DNA of 57,923 nucleotides, from positions 1 through 57,923 of the forward strand of contig JAFGTR010000144.1 in the NCBI GenBank assembly GCA_016934055.1, given 5' to 3'. Positions 18,920 to 28,052 of the stretch are shown piece after piece. The translations under genes and the position numbers were made by a program. Positions within the stretch are counted from its first letter, which is position 1, and every line of letters begins with the position of its first letter. The DNA comes from Bacteroidales bacterium (GTDB taxonomy: Bacteria > Bacteroidota > Bacteroidia > Bacteroidales > UBA10428). The notes under the pieces were generated by a model. That model was given only the letters and a program-made list of their open reading frames with translations, had not been told where the DNA came from and did not search any database.

Positions 18920-20527
18920 TTATGGCTTAAGCATTTTCTGTCTGTTCCGCAGATTTGCCTCATAAAGATCCCAGTTTCTTATTATAGACAGCGCAGTCCT
19001 GAATTTAGGATCCTCTTCATTAATAATTTCATAGAACTCACTGGTAGACCACAGATCGCGTGCAATATAACCTTTTGCAAGTGTTTTAATCTGGTTCTGA
19101 GACACAGCCAAATCAGCTGAATTTTCAGGTAATCCCTGTTCCTTAGCATAAGTGGTCAGCTTTTTCATCATCTTATCATCAATTTTAAATTGTGATTTAA
19201 AATCAACCAATTGCGGATATCGATTTAACAAATCCTGTCGATGATGATCAACATAGTTCAGAATAAACCGGTTGAGAATTCCCAATCGAATGAGATCACG
19301 GTAGTAATCAGTATAATATGTCGTGTCCATAGGAACAAACAAATCAGGCATTATCCCTCCCCCGCCGTACACCGGCCTTTTCTTTTTAAGGGTATGATAT
19401 TTCAATGAATCGGGGAAAGCAATACTGTCGGATGAAATAAACTCACCATGGCTATATCTCCTGGCTATTTCCAGGTCATATTCATCTTTCCCCATGTCGT
19501 AAGGTTTTTGTATTAATCTACCGGTAGGCGTGTAATAACGGGCTATAGTCAGTCTTATCTCCGACTGATCAGGCAAAGGACAACGTCTCTGTACCAAACC
19601 TTTTCCGAATGATCTTCTGCCGATAATAATGCCCCGATCCCAATCCTGAATAGCTCCGGAGACAATTTCACTCGCAGAAGCGGAGCCTTCATCAATGAGG
19701 ACAACCAGTCTTCCGGACTCAAAAACACCTTCTTTTGTAGCAAAGTATTCCTTTTTGGGATTATTGACACCTTCGGTATAAACAATAAGCTTATCCTTGT
19801 CAAGGAATTGATCGGCCAGATCAATGGCAACTTCAAGATATCCACCGCCATTACCGGTAAGATCAAGGATGAGATTTGAGATATCATCCTTTTTCAGCCC
19901 GGCCAGGGCAGTTTTAAACTCATCGATGGTTGTGAGTGAAAACCTGTTAATCTTAATATACCCGGTATTTTTATCAACCTTATAACTCGCATCAATACTA
20001 AAAATGGGTATTTTATCGCGGATAATTTCAAATTCAAGTAATTCATCCATATTCCTTCTAAGTATGGTAACGCTGACGCGGGTTCCCTTTTTACCCCGCA
20101 ACAGTTCATATACTCTTTCGTTTGTTATACCTATACCGGCAACGTTGTTACCATCTACCTTTATTATACGGTCTCCGGGCATAATGCCTACTCGCTCGGA
20201 AGGGCCACCTGAAATAGGTGTAATAATAAAGATAGTGTCCTTCAGAATATTAAATGATATCCCGATACCTTCAAAATTGCCTACCAGGGGTTCATTCATT
20301 TCATCAACTTCTTCTTTTGTAAGATAAGATGAATGAGGATCCAATTCTTTCAACAACTGAATGATGGCTGTTTCAACAAGTTTTTCCTGATTAACTGAAT
20401 CAACGTAATAGCTATCAATCCATTCCAGCACCTTTCCGAATTTGAATGCCTGCTCAACCAGCAACTGAGCATTGAGAGGAAAAACGATAAAAGCAACAAC
20501 AATAAGCAACAATCCTGTTTTTTTCAT
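18920..20527 (-). CDS. S41 family C-terminal processing peptidase (CtpA-like)
   Basis: 535-residue exported serine protease. Signal peptide (MKKTGLLLIVVAFIVFPLNA), helical N-terminal part, PDZ domain at about 80-165 (GIGISFNI to GDRIIKVDG), then the protease core with GNGGGYLEVA, the nucleophile segment GSASASEI (about 281-288) and the general-base lysine in FGKGLVQ (Lys309). A Ser/Lys dyad is therefore intact. A long C-terminal extension follows (about 360-535), as is common in Bacteroidota CtpA proteins. It acts in the periplasm on C-termini of envelope proteins. Encoded 47 bases after the second siaC, so possibly in one transcript with it. Confidence 0.92.
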   Translation of the reverse strand: MKKTGLLLIVVAFIVFPLNAQLLVEQAFKFGKVLEWIDSYYVDSVNQEKLVETAIIQLLKELDPHSSYLTKEEVDEMNEPLVGNFEGIGISFNILKDTIFIITPISGGPSERVGIMPGDRIIKVDGNNVAGIGITNERVYELLRGKKGTRVSVTILRRNMDELLEFEIIRDKIPIFSIDASYKVDKNTGYIKINRFSLTTIDEFKTALAGLKKDDISNLILDLTGNGGGYLEVAIDLADQFLDKDKLIVYTEGVNNPKKEYFATKEGVFESGRLVVLIDEGSASASEIVSGAIQDWDRGIIIGRRSFGKGLVQRRCPLPDQSEIRLTIARYYTPTGRLIQKPYDMGKDEYDLEIARRYSHGEFISSDSIAFPDSLKYHTLKKKRPVYGGGGIMPDLFVPMDTTYYTDYYRDLIRLGILNRFILNYVDHHRQDLLNRYPQLVDFKSQFKIDDKMMKKLTTYAKEQGLPENSADLAVSQNQIKTLAKGYIARDLWSTSEFYEIINEEDPKFRTALSIIRNWDLYEANLRNRQKMLKP

Positions 20528-20574
20528 AATGAATCTGCTCCCGCTATACCTTAATTTAAAATAAATACTATTGT

Positions 20575-20955
20575 TCAGTAATTAATCATATTGAACTGCA
20601 TATCCAATATCTCAGAAAGCTCCTCACCCGCTTCCCTTATAATGTCATCATCGGCCTCGTAATACCAGTCCACCGATAAATCCAATCCTTTCTCATGAAG
20701 CCTGCTGATCATTTTCAGCATTTCTGCAAGGAACCTTATGGTACCGGAATTGTAATACTGAATTTTCAGAATAATTCTCATAGGTGGTTCAAGGATAGGA
20801 GACAAAGAAAACTCATCAATCCATTCTATAACAGGTTTATAGAAGGCATGAACATTTTCCGGCAAAGAAGATCCGCTGATGGTCAGTACGTTTTCTTCAG
20901 GAATATAGGTAATGCCAGGGGTCGATCTGCCAGCCTGTATATTAAGATCTCTCAT
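20575..20955 (-). CDS. Second SiaC family regulatory phosphoprotein (DUF1987)
   Basis: 126 residues, the same length and fold family as the SiaC at 16178-16558 (shared SLPEN..FYKPVIEW and VDWYYEADDD patterns), but clearly diverged. The phosphosite region reads QYYNSGTIRF, so the Thr68 equivalent is a serine (Ser70). No siaB copy sits beside it; it lies between guaA (98-base gap) and the S41 protease (47-base gap). It may be a second substrate of the SiaB encoded 3.4 kb away or of a kinase outside the window. Output unknown. Confidence 0.87.
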   Translation of the reverse strand: MRDLNIQAGRSTPGITYIPEENVLTISGSSLPENVHAFYKPVIEWIDEFSLSPILEPPMRIILKIQYYNSGTIRFLAEMLKMISRLHEKGLDLSVDWYYEADDDIIREAGEELSEILDMQFNMINY

Positions 20956-21053
20956 GATGATGATATTAGGCAGGCAAGTTAATGAAAATTCTAAATTTTA
21001 TTGTCAAGATATAATAACAGATTTTAGGATTATGAAGGCGATTCAAGAACATA

Positions 21054-22592
21054 CTATTCCCATTCAATGGTTGCAGGCGGTTTCGAACTGATATCATAAA
21101 CAACCCTGTTAATGCCTTTAACGCCATTTATGATACGATTTGAGATGAATGCCAGAAAATCATAAGGAAGATGAGCCCAATCGGCTGTCATTCCATCCAT
21201 TGAAGTCACTGCCCGCAAAGCAATCACATTCTCATAGGTGCGTTCGTCTCCCATTACACCAACAGACTGAACGGGCAGAAGAACCGCAGCTGCCTGCCAT
21301 ACATCATCATACAAGCCAAACTCATGCAATCCTTCAATAAAAATATCATCGACTTCCTGCAAAACAGCAACTTTCTCAGGTGTTACGTCACCGAGAATAC
21401 GGACTGCAAGACCCGGCCCCGGAAAGGGATGCCGGTTAAGGATCAACGGATCAAGAGAAAGCGCCTTTCCGACTCTTCGCACCTCATCCTTAAACAGCAT
21501 GCGAAGAGGTTCAACAACTTTAAGGTTCATTTTCAGAGGAAGTCCTCCGACATTATGGTGCGATTTAATTGTCATAGAAGGCCCATTCACTGAAACAGAT
21601 TCAATCACATCGGGGTAAATCGTACCCTGGGCCAGCCATTTGACATCACTGATTTTTTTTGCTTCCTGTTCAAAGACTTTAATGAAATTCCGGCCAATGC
21701 TTTTCCGCTTTAATTCTGGATCTGTAACACCTTTAAGATCATCGAGAAATAATTTATCTGCTTTGCAACCAATAACTGCCAGGCCCATTTCCTTGTAACA
21801 GGTCAGCACTTTATCAAATTCATTTTTACGCAACAACCCGTTATCCACAAAGATGCAGGTAAGATTATGACCAACAGCTTTTTTGAGCAGGAGTGCAGCA
21901 ACGGAGGAATCTACCCCGCCTGAAAGACCAAGGATTACTTTATCATCACCGAGCAGATTACCCAGATGATTCACAGTATTTTCAATAAATGATTCTGGCG
22001 TCCATGATTGCTGGCAGCCACAAATATCGACGATAAAATTTTTCAGCAGCGTCATGCCCTCCTTTGTATGATAAACTTCAGGATGAAATTGTATGCCGTA
22101 AGTAGGTTCCCCTGAAATTTCAAACGCTCCCACCCTCACATCCCCGGTACTTCCGATTATCTTATAATTATCAGGTATCTGCATAATGGTATCACCATGA
22201 GACATCCAGACCTGCGAATTGTCATGCATGCCTTTTAACAGTTTTGAAGACATGTCGCTTATCAACAAATTTGCACGGCCATATTCCCTGGTTTTTGACG
22301 GCAGTACTTCACCCCCGTAATGATAAGCCAGAAACTGGGCCCCATAACAAATTCCAAGCAGAGGTATCCTGCCCTTAATCGCACTCAGGTCAGGAACCGG
22401 TGCACCAGGATCACGAACCGATGAAGGACTGCCCGAAATTATTACGCCTTTAACAGAACCATCGATAGTTGATGTTTTGGTAAAAGGGACTATCTCGCAG
22501 AATACATTAAGTTCTCTTATTCTTCTGCCAATCAATTGTGTATACTGAGAACCTGCATCCAGGATAAGAATTTTTTCTTCCACTTCTGACAA
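21054..22592 (-). CDS. guaA: GMP synthase (glutamine-hydrolysing)
   Basis: 512 residues. Amidates XMP to GMP with ATP and glutamine ammonia, the last step of guanine nucleotide synthesis. The N-terminal class I amidotransferase has the nucleophile in LGICYGAQ; the ATP pyrophosphatase domain has [15 protein letters not shown]; the C-terminal dimerisation part ends in [10 protein letters not shown], the usual terminus. The frame opens at a TTG (22592). No ATG is available, and a GTG at 22583 would give an N-terminus ([13 protein letters not shown]) matching other family members exactly, so that may be the true start. A promoter box lies at 22611-22618. Confidence 0.96.
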   Translation of the reverse strand: MSEVEEKILILDAGSQYTQLIGRRIRELNVFCEIVPFTKTSTIDGSVKGVIISGSPSSVRDPGAPVPDLSAIKGRIPLLGICYGAQFLAYHYGGEVLPSKTREYGRANLLISDMSSKLLKGMHDNSQVWMSHGDTIMQIPDNYKIIGSTGDVRVGAFEISGEPTYGIQFHPEVYHTKEGMTLLKNFIVDICGCQQSWTPESFIENTVNHLGNLLGDDKVILGLSGGVDSSVAALLLKKAVGHNLTCIFVDNGLLRKNEFDKVLTCYKEMGLAVIGCKADKLFLDDLKGVTDPELKRKSIGRNFIKVFEQEAKKISDVKWLAQGTIYPDVIESVSVNGPSMTIKSHHNVGGLPLKMNLKVVEPLRMLFKDEVRRVGKALSLDPLILNRHPFPGPGLAVRILGDVTPEKVAVLQEVDDIFIEGLHEFGLYDDVWQAAAVLLPVQSVGVMGDERTYENVIALRAVTSMDGMTADWAHLPYDFLAFISNRIINGVKGINRVVYDISSKPPATIEWE

Positions 22593-22610
22593 GCCTTAAT
22601 AAATAAGGCG

Positions 22611-22618
22611 CAAAGATA
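22611..22618 (-). promoter_or_regulatory. -7 box of the guaA promoter
   Basis: Minus-strand TATCTTTG, an exact TAnnTTTG match. Its -33 element is weak. The transcript would begin close to 22604, leaving a leader of about 12-21 bases before the non-ATG start codon. Confidence 0.5.
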
Positions 22619-22676
22619 TATGTTTTGCCTTTAATTGGTAACGCCTTTTTGACTGATATTGCATTAATAATTTGCC

Positions 22677-22736
22677 CACTGTTGACAGTCGACGGTAATG
22701 TGTTCACTGTTCACTGTTAACCGTTCACTGTTCTCT
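22677..22736. repeat. Heptamer array, family B, at the rnz gene end
   Basis: About eight units with the minus-strand consensus CAGTGAA. The array begins within the last codons of rnz (stop at 22725-22727) and extends toward guaA. Confidence 0.7.
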
Positions 22737-23654
22737 GGTCTGCTCCACCTGAAAGACATCGCCATCTTCAACGGCAAAGGTGTTTATAAAAACTTTTCTG
22801 GCTTCTTCAACAAACGCTGAAACGTCCTTATATCGTGAAGAGAAATGACCGATCAGCAATTTTTCTGCTCCGGCCTTATCAGCAATTCTGGCTGCCTGAA
22901 GGGCGGTCGAATGACCGGTTAAACGTGCAAGTTTTCTGTCGCATTCAAGAAAAGTGGATTCATGGTACAACAAATCAACATTCTGAATCAGGCCTGTGAT
23001 TTTTTCATGGTAAGCCGTATCTGAAATATAGGCATATGACCGTGATTTGATCTCCGGCAAAGTGAGATCCTTGTTTTTAAATACTTTACCATCTTCCGAT
23101 ATGAAATCTGAACCTGCTTTAATATTAATGATATCGCGGTAAGGTATTTTCAACAACTCAACCTTATCTTTTCGGATATTCAAGGGTCGTTTCTTTTCGC
23201 GAAAAACGAAACCCACAGTTGGTATTCTGTGCTTCAGCGGTATGGTTTCAACAATAACTTTGTTGTCTTCATATATCAGACTTGTGCGTCTGGAGGGAAA
23301 AGGCTGAAAAACGATCCGGAACTGAAGCCCGGTTCCAAAAAACGATGTAAAATGCTTTATTGTATGTTCCAGAGAAGAATGGGCGTGCAGGGTAAGATCA
23401 AGGTTTCTGCCCAGTAAATTCATTGATGAAAGAAGGCCGAATAATCCGAATACATGATCACCATGAAGATGGCTGATAAAAATATGATGAATACGTGACA
23501 AAGGAAGTCCGAACCGACGGATCTGCATCTGAGTTCCTTCTCCGCAGTCAATTAAAAAAAACCGCTCCTGTACCTTAAGGACCTGAGCGGTTGGAAATCT
23601 TTTTGATGTAGGCAGCGCGGAACTGCTACCCAGCACCGTTAAAGAAAAGGACAT
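22725..23654 (-). CDS. rnz: Ribonuclease Z
   Basis: 309-residue metallo-beta-lactamase-fold endonuclease that trims the 3' end of tRNA precursors. The metal-binding motif is SHLHGDHVFGL, with the further ligands in SDTAY, HESTF and the terminal GHFSSRY region, and ALPTSKRFPTAQ at the N-terminus is typical. Complete, with normal length. It is the third gene after rpsA and a STAS gene (gaps 24 and 17 bases), so the three are probably co-transcribed. The last few residues (TREQ) overlap a heptamer repeat array. Confidence 0.94.
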   Translation of the reverse strand: MSFSLTVLGSSSALPTSKRFPTAQVLKVQERFFLIDCGEGTQMQIRRFGLPLSRIHHIFISHLHGDHVFGLFGLLSSMNLLGRNLDLTLHAHSSLEHTIKHFTSFFGTGLQFRIVFQPFPSRRTSLIYEDNKVIVETIPLKHRIPTVGFVFREKKRPLNIRKDKVELLKIPYRDIINIKAGSDFISEDGKVFKNKDLTLPEIKSRSYAYISDTAYHEKITGLIQNVDLLYHESTFLECDRKLARLTGHSTALQAARIADKAGAEKLLIGHFSSRYKDVSAFVEEARKVFINTFAVEDGDVFQVEQTREQ

Positions 23655-23671
23655 GCTGATATCAACTATAT

Positions 23672-24022
23672 CTACTTTTCAGCTTCCTGTACAAGTTTCA
23701 CAGCCTCCTCAACCGAATTGGTAATATTCAGCACAGTATCCAGCTGAGAGATGGTTATCAGTCTTTCAACAGCATCATTCAGCCCTGTTAAGACAAATGT
23801 TCCATTGGCATTCTTGCACAGGCGGTTTGCAACCAGGATGGCACTCAATCCGGAAGAATCACAATAACGGCATTTACTGAGATCAAGTATAATATTCTTT
23901 TCACCGTTGCCGGACACAAGCACCAATTCCGATTTCAGTGTCGGAGCAATGTGTGTATCCAGCTTTTCTTCCAAGACCTGAATTAAAGTATAAAAGTTGA
24001 GCTTTTCGATTTTGAATTCCAT
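23672..24022 (-). CDS. STAS domain protein (anti-sigma factor antagonist-like)
   Basis: 116-residue single STAS domain. The motif CRYCDSSGLSAIL has the Ser56-Ser57 pair expected to be a phosphorylation site in SpoIIAA-type antagonists. Sandwiched between rpsA and rnz on one transcript, which would tie its supply to ribosomal protein synthesis. The partner kinase or anti-sigma factor is not adjacent. It differs clearly from the STAS protein at 9794-10132. Confidence 0.88.
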   Translation of the reverse strand: MEFKIEKLNFYTLIQVLEEKLDTHIAPTLKSELVLVSGNGEKNIILDLSKCRYCDSSGLSAILVANRLCKNANGTFVLTGLNDAVERLITISQLDTVLNITNSVEEAVKLVQEAEK

Positions 24023-24046
24023 GATGAAAAGTATTAGATATATTGA

Positions 24047-26359
24047 CTATTTTTCTTTTTTCTCTTCTTTTTTCTCTTCTTTTTCTTCAGCTTCTTCTTT
24101 TTCCTTTTTTGTTTCTTCTTTAACAGCTTTCTTTTTCTTTGATTCGCGCTTTTCCATCTCTGTTTTCAAAGCTGCCAGTTCAGAAATGTCACCGAGCGTT
24201 GTTTTTTCCAATCCTGCCTTTAATTTCCGTGTAGCCTTCCTTGTAGCATCGGAGGAAGATTTTCTTTCAGATGACTCAGTAGATCTCTTTTCATCTTCAT
24301 GTATCCTGCTGTGAGAAAGGATAATTTTCTTTGCTGACTTCGAAAATTCAATCACCTTGAAAGGAAGTTTATCCTCAACTTTTGCTGATGTTCCATCTTC
24401 CTTCACCAGATGTTTGGGTGTTACAAAACCTTCGACACCATATTGAAGTGCAACAACAGCACCTTTATCGGTAACTTCAATGATCGTACCTTCGTGAATT
24501 GAATCGGTGTAAAAAACAGTTTCAAAAACATCCCATGGATTCTCTTCCAGTTGTTTATGACCCAGACTAAGCCTCCGGTTCTCCTTATCAATCTCAAGCA
24601 CAACAACCTCAATCTCATCCCCAATATTGGTAAACTCAGCAGGATGCTTAATCTTCTTTGTCCATGAGAGATCGGAAATATGGATCAAACCATCAACCCC
24701 TTCTTCAATTTCAACGAATACACCAAAGTTAGTAAAATTGCGGACTTTTGCACTATGTTTACTGTTAAGAGGATATTTTTCTTCAATTTTTTCCCAGGGA
24801 TCTGGTTTTAACTGCTTCATACCCAGCGACATTTTTCTTTCTTCTCTGTCAAGTGTAAGAATAACAGCTTCAACTTCATCACCAACTTTAAGAAATTCCT
24901 GGGCACTTCTCAGGTGTTGTGACCATGACATCTCAGAAACATGAATAAGACCTTCAACGCCGGGAGCTATTTCAATGAAAGCACCATAATCAGCCATCAC
25001 AACAACACGGCCCTTAACTTTGTCACCTACCTTTAGATTGGCATCGAGTGAATCCCACGGATGAGCAGTAAGTTGTTTCAGACCAAGGGCAATGCGTTTC
25101 TTTTCATCATCAAAATCAAGTATAACCACCTGAAGTTTCTGATCAAGCTGTACAATTTCCTCGGGATGATTAATTCTGCCCCATGACAGATCGGTAATAT
25201 GTATAAGGCCATCAACACCTCCCAGATCAATGAATACACCATAGGAAGTGATATTTTTCACTGTTCCTTCGAGGATCTGCCCTTTCTCTAACTTGGCAAT
25301 AATTTCTTTCTTCTGATGTTCCAGTTCAGCTTCTATCAAAGCTTTATGGGAAACCACCACGTTCTTGAATTCATGATTGATTTTCACCACCTTGAATTCC
25401 ATGGTTTTGCCCACATATATATCATAATCGCGGATAGGCTTAACATCGATCTGTGAACCCGGAAGAAATGCTTCAATGCCAAAAACATCAACGATCATGC
25501 CGCCTTTTGTGCGACACTTAATATAACCTTTAATAATTTCATCTTTTTCGAGAGCTTCATTAACCCTGTCCCATGATTTCAATGCCCTGGCTTTTTTGTG
25601 TGAAAGCACAAGCTGGCCTTTCTTATCTTCCTGGCTCTCAACATAAACCTCTACTTTGTCACCAACAGTAAGATCAGGATTATATCTGAATTCATTCAGG
25701 CTGACCACACCTTCGGATTTGTAACCTATATTGACAACAACCTCACGTTTGTTCATTGAAATAACAGTACCGTCAACCACCTCGTTAACCTTTACGGCAC
25801 TGAGAGTGTCACTGTATAATTGTTCATATTTTTCGCGCTCATCTTTTGTGTAGAAATTGCTCCCTTCTTCATACTTTTCCCAGTCAAATTCCTTTTCTAC
25901 AGCAGTGTCCTGAGCTGTTTCAATTCCTGTTTCAGATTTTTCAGATTTTCGGCTTGATGCAGCCTTTTCATTTTTCACCTTTGTTTTGTCAGCTGATTCT
26001 GTTTCATCAATGATTTCAGCTTCCTGTTTGTTTTCTTCTGCCACTAACTCATCAGCTTCTTTTGTTTCAGCTTCTTCGACTTCCGGCTCTTTTGTTTCTG
26101 CTTCCGTTGCTTCAGCTTCTTCGATTTCCGGTTCTTTTGTTTCTGCTTTTGTTGCTTCAGCTTCTTCGATTTCCGGTTCTTTTGTTTCTGCTTTTGTTGC
26201 TTCAGCTTCTTCGATTTCCGGTTCTTTTGTTTCTGCCTTAGTTTCCTGAGTATCAGCATCCCGGATTTCAGTGTTCTCAGTATTCTCTGTATTCTCAGTA
26301 ACAGCTCCTTCTTTCTGATCCGGCTGCGGATCAAGATTGTTTTCCAAATTCTCTACCAT
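24047..26359 (-). CDS. rpsA: 30S ribosomal protein S1 with acidic repeat extension
   Basis: 770 residues, longer than the usual 550-600. Residues of about 170-700 hold six S1 RNA-binding motifs (for example YGVFIDLGGVDGLIHITDLSWG and FGVFVEIEEGVDGLIHISDLSW, each preceded by a GDKV-type strand). Both ends are unusual. Residues 1-170 are very acidic and contain a TENTENTENTE stretch and four copies of a 15-residue repeat (41-100). The last 70 residues are rich in Lys and Glu. S1 binds mRNA on the small subunit, which matters in a lineage with few Shine-Dalgarno sites. First gene of rpsA-STAS-rnz, with a promoter at 26416-26448. Confidence 0.95.
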   Translation of the reverse strand: MVENLENNLDPQPDQKEGAVTENTENTENTEIRDADTQETKAETKEPEIEEAEATKAETKEPEIEEAEATKAETKEPEIEEAEATEAETKEPEVEEAETKEADELVAEENKQEAEIIDETESADKTKVKNEKAASSRKSEKSETGIETAQDTAVEKEFDWEKYEEGSNFYTKDEREKYEQLYSDTLSAVKVNEVVDGTVISMNKREVVVNIGYKSEGVVSLNEFRYNPDLTVGDKVEVYVESQEDKKGQLVLSHKKARALKSWDRVNEALEKDEIIKGYIKCRTKGGMIVDVFGIEAFLPGSQIDVKPIRDYDIYVGKTMEFKVVKINHEFKNVVVSHKALIEAELEHQKKEIIAKLEKGQILEGTVKNITSYGVFIDLGGVDGLIHITDLSWGRINHPEEIVQLDQKLQVVILDFDDEKKRIALGLKQLTAHPWDSLDANLKVGDKVKGRVVVMADYGAFIEIAPGVEGLIHVSEMSWSQHLRSAQEFLKVGDEVEAVILTLDREERKMSLGMKQLKPDPWEKIEEKYPLNSKHSAKVRNFTNFGVFVEIEEGVDGLIHISDLSWTKKIKHPAEFTNIGDEIEVVVLEIDKENRRLSLGHKQLEENPWDVFETVFYTDSIHEGTIIEVTDKGAVVALQYGVEGFVTPKHLVKEDGTSAKVEDKLPFKVIEFSKSAKKIILSHSRIHEDEKRSTESSERKSSSDATRKATRKLKAGLEKTTLGDISELAALKTEMEKRESKKKKAVKEETKKEKEEAEEKEEKKEEKKEK
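26060..26239 (-). repeat. Four 45-bp in-frame tandem repeats in rpsA
   Basis: Each unit encodes KAETKEPEIEEAEAT. The first three copies (residues 41-85) are nearly identical at DNA level, and the fourth is diverged (EAETKEPEVEEAETK). Such near-identical repeats are prone to copy-number change, and the unit keeps the reading frame. Confidence 0.9.
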
Positions 26360-26415
26360 TTATTAAAATCTTTAAAATTAATAAGTTAGACATTATTTTG
26401 ACTAAAATGGAGCTG

Positions 26416-26448
26416 CAAAGCTATAATTTTCTGTATTAAAAAACTAAA
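26416..26448 (-). promoter_or_regulatory. Promoter of rpsA
   Basis: Minus-strand TAGCTTTG (26423-26416) matches TAnnTTTG. A TTTA-type -33 element lies about 21 bases upstream. This gives a 5' leader of about 50 AT-rich bases before the rpsA ATG. Confidence 0.5.
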
Positions 26449-26605
26449 GTTACAAAAAAAATTGATAAAATAAATTGCCTGTTTCATGCTTGAAATTCAT
26501 AATATTGAACGCTAAAACCGGAATTGATTCTAAAGTATAATAAAAGCTTTCGGATAATCTCAATTAATCCAATAGTATTATTCTGTAATAATTAACCTTC
26601 AGACT

Positions 26606-27922
26606 ATGAAAATATTAATTATCGGAACCGGTTATGTCGGACTTGTAACAGGTGCATGTATTTCTGAAACAGGCATAGAAGTGAGCTGCATCGACATTGA
26701 TGAAAAGAAAATCAATAATCTTAAAAATGGTATCATCTCCATATATGAACCCGGTCTTGAAGATATTGTAAAACGCAACATAGAAAAACAACGGCTTCAT
26801 TTTTCAACCAGCATAAAAGACAGCATTGACGGTTGCAAAGCTGTATTTATTGCTGTTGGGACACCACCACATGAAGACGGTAGTGCCGATATCTCGCATG
26901 TTCTCAATGCAGCCAGGGAAGTTGGCAGACATATGAAGGAGCATATGGTCATCGTGACCAAGAGCACTGTGCCCATAGGCACCTCATATAAAGTCAAGGA
27001 TGTCATCCAATCTGAACTTGACCGGCTGCAATCAAAACTGACCTTTGATATTGCGTCCAATCCCGAATTTCTTAAAGAGGGCAATGCGGTTGAGGATTTC
27101 CTCAGGCCGGCCAGGATCGTCATCGGGGTTGAAAATGAGAAAGCAAAGGATACGTTATCAAAAATATACAGGCCTTTTCAGCTTAATGGCTACCGTACTA
27201 TTTTTATGGATATCCCGTCAGCTGAATTGACAAAATATACAGCCAACTGTATGCTGGCCACCAAAATCAGTTTTATGAATGAAATTGCAAATTTATGTGA
27301 ACTTGTCGGGGCAGATATTAACATGGTGCGGCATGGCATTGGCAGTGATCCGCGAATCGGCAGTAAGTTTATCTATGCCGGTGCCGGTTTTGGCGGATCG
27401 TGTTTCCCGAAAGATGTAAAAGCGCTGATAAAAACCGCGGGCGACAAAGGATATTCACTTGAAATTATAAAAGCAGTAGAGGCTGTTAATAACCGTCAGA
27501 AAGAAGTGATCTTTCATAAGATTATGCGCCATTTCGGGAATAATATTAAAGGAAAACATTTCGGCATCTGGGGACTATCTTTCAAACCTAATACAGACGA
27601 TATGCGTGAAGCGCCTTCAACGGTAATAATCAGCAAACTGCTTGAAGCAGGAGCCTCAGCAAGAGCCTATGATCCGGTTGCCATGAAGGAAGCCAGGCTG
27701 CGTTTCGGTGACAGTATCAGCTATGCTTCTGACAACTATGATGCCTTGCTTGATGCCAATGCCCTGATTCTGATGACCGAATGGGCTGAGTTTCGCGTTT
27801 TGAATTTCAAGGTGTTAAAGAGAATTATGAAACAAAGAATCATTTTCGACGGACGGAATATTTATGATCCGGCTGAGATAAAGGAAAATGGTTTTGTTTA
27901 TTACGGAATCGGGAGGAAGTAG
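26606..27922 (+). CDS. ugd: UDP-glucose 6-dehydrogenase
   Basis: 438-residue NAD-dependent enzyme oxidising UDP-glucose to UDP-glucuronate, a precursor of surface polysaccharides. The N-terminal Rossmann motif is IGTGYVGLVTGACISE. The central part has AELTKYTANCMLATKISF, and the catalytic cysteine lies in GAGFGGSCFPKD (about residue 270). The C-terminal domain ends in the usual YYGIGR. Complete. It is followed by the dTDP-rhamnose genes but separated from them by 130 bases of repeats and a promoter, so it is probably a separate transcript of the same sugar-nucleotide region. Confidence 0.95.
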   Translation: MKILIIGTGYVGLVTGACISETGIEVSCIDIDEKKINNLKNGIISIYEPGLEDIVKRNIEKQRLHFSTSIKDSIDGCKAVFIAVGTPPHEDGSADISHVLNAAREVGRHMKEHMVIVTKSTVPIGTSYKVKDVIQSELDRLQSKLTFDIASNPEFLKEGNAVEDFLRPARIVIGVENEKAKDTLSKIYRPFQLNGYRTIFMDIPSAELTKYTANCMLATKISFMNEIANLCELVGADINMVRHGIGSDPRIGSKFIYAGAGFGGSCFPKDVKALIKTAGDKGYSLEIIKAVEAVNNRQKEVIFHKIMRHFGNNIKGKHFGIWGLSFKPNTDDMREAPSTVIISKLLEAGASARAYDPVAMKEARLRFGDSISYASDNYDALLDANALILMTEWAEFRVLNFKVLKRIMKQRIIFDGRNIYDPAEIKENGFVYYGIGRK

Positions 27923-27927
27923 GAAGA

Positions 27928-27993
27928 GGTAACCGGTAATCAGTAATCGGTTGACCTTTTAAGTCTGTTGCCTGTTGCCTATAGCCTGTTGTC
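27928..27993. repeat. Heptamer array, family B-like, after ugd
   Basis: Units such as CGGTAAT/CAGTAAT, then GTTGCCT/GTTGCCT/ATAGCCT/GTTGTCC, all in 7-base register, starting just past the ugd TAG stop codon. Confidence 0.6.
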
Positions 27994-27999
27994 CCTTCA

Positions 28000-28031
28000 T
28001 TTTTCATTCTTCCATAAATTTCTTATCATTG
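28000..28031 (+). promoter_or_regulatory. Candidate promoter of rfbA-rfbC-rfbD
   Basis: TATCATTG (28024-28031; one mismatch to TAnnTTTG) followed by CACC, with a TTTTC element 19 bases upstream. The transcript start would be about 15 bases before the rfbA ATG at 28053. Confidence 0.45.
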
Positions 28032-28052
28032 CACCACATATAACCAAACACC

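Noticed and set aside
25986..26334. Ser/Ala-rich plus-strand and Lys-rich minus-strand frames opposite or inside the rpsA repeats
   Set aside because: They are alternative frames of the 45-bp tandem repeat; only the S1 frame continues into a known protein.
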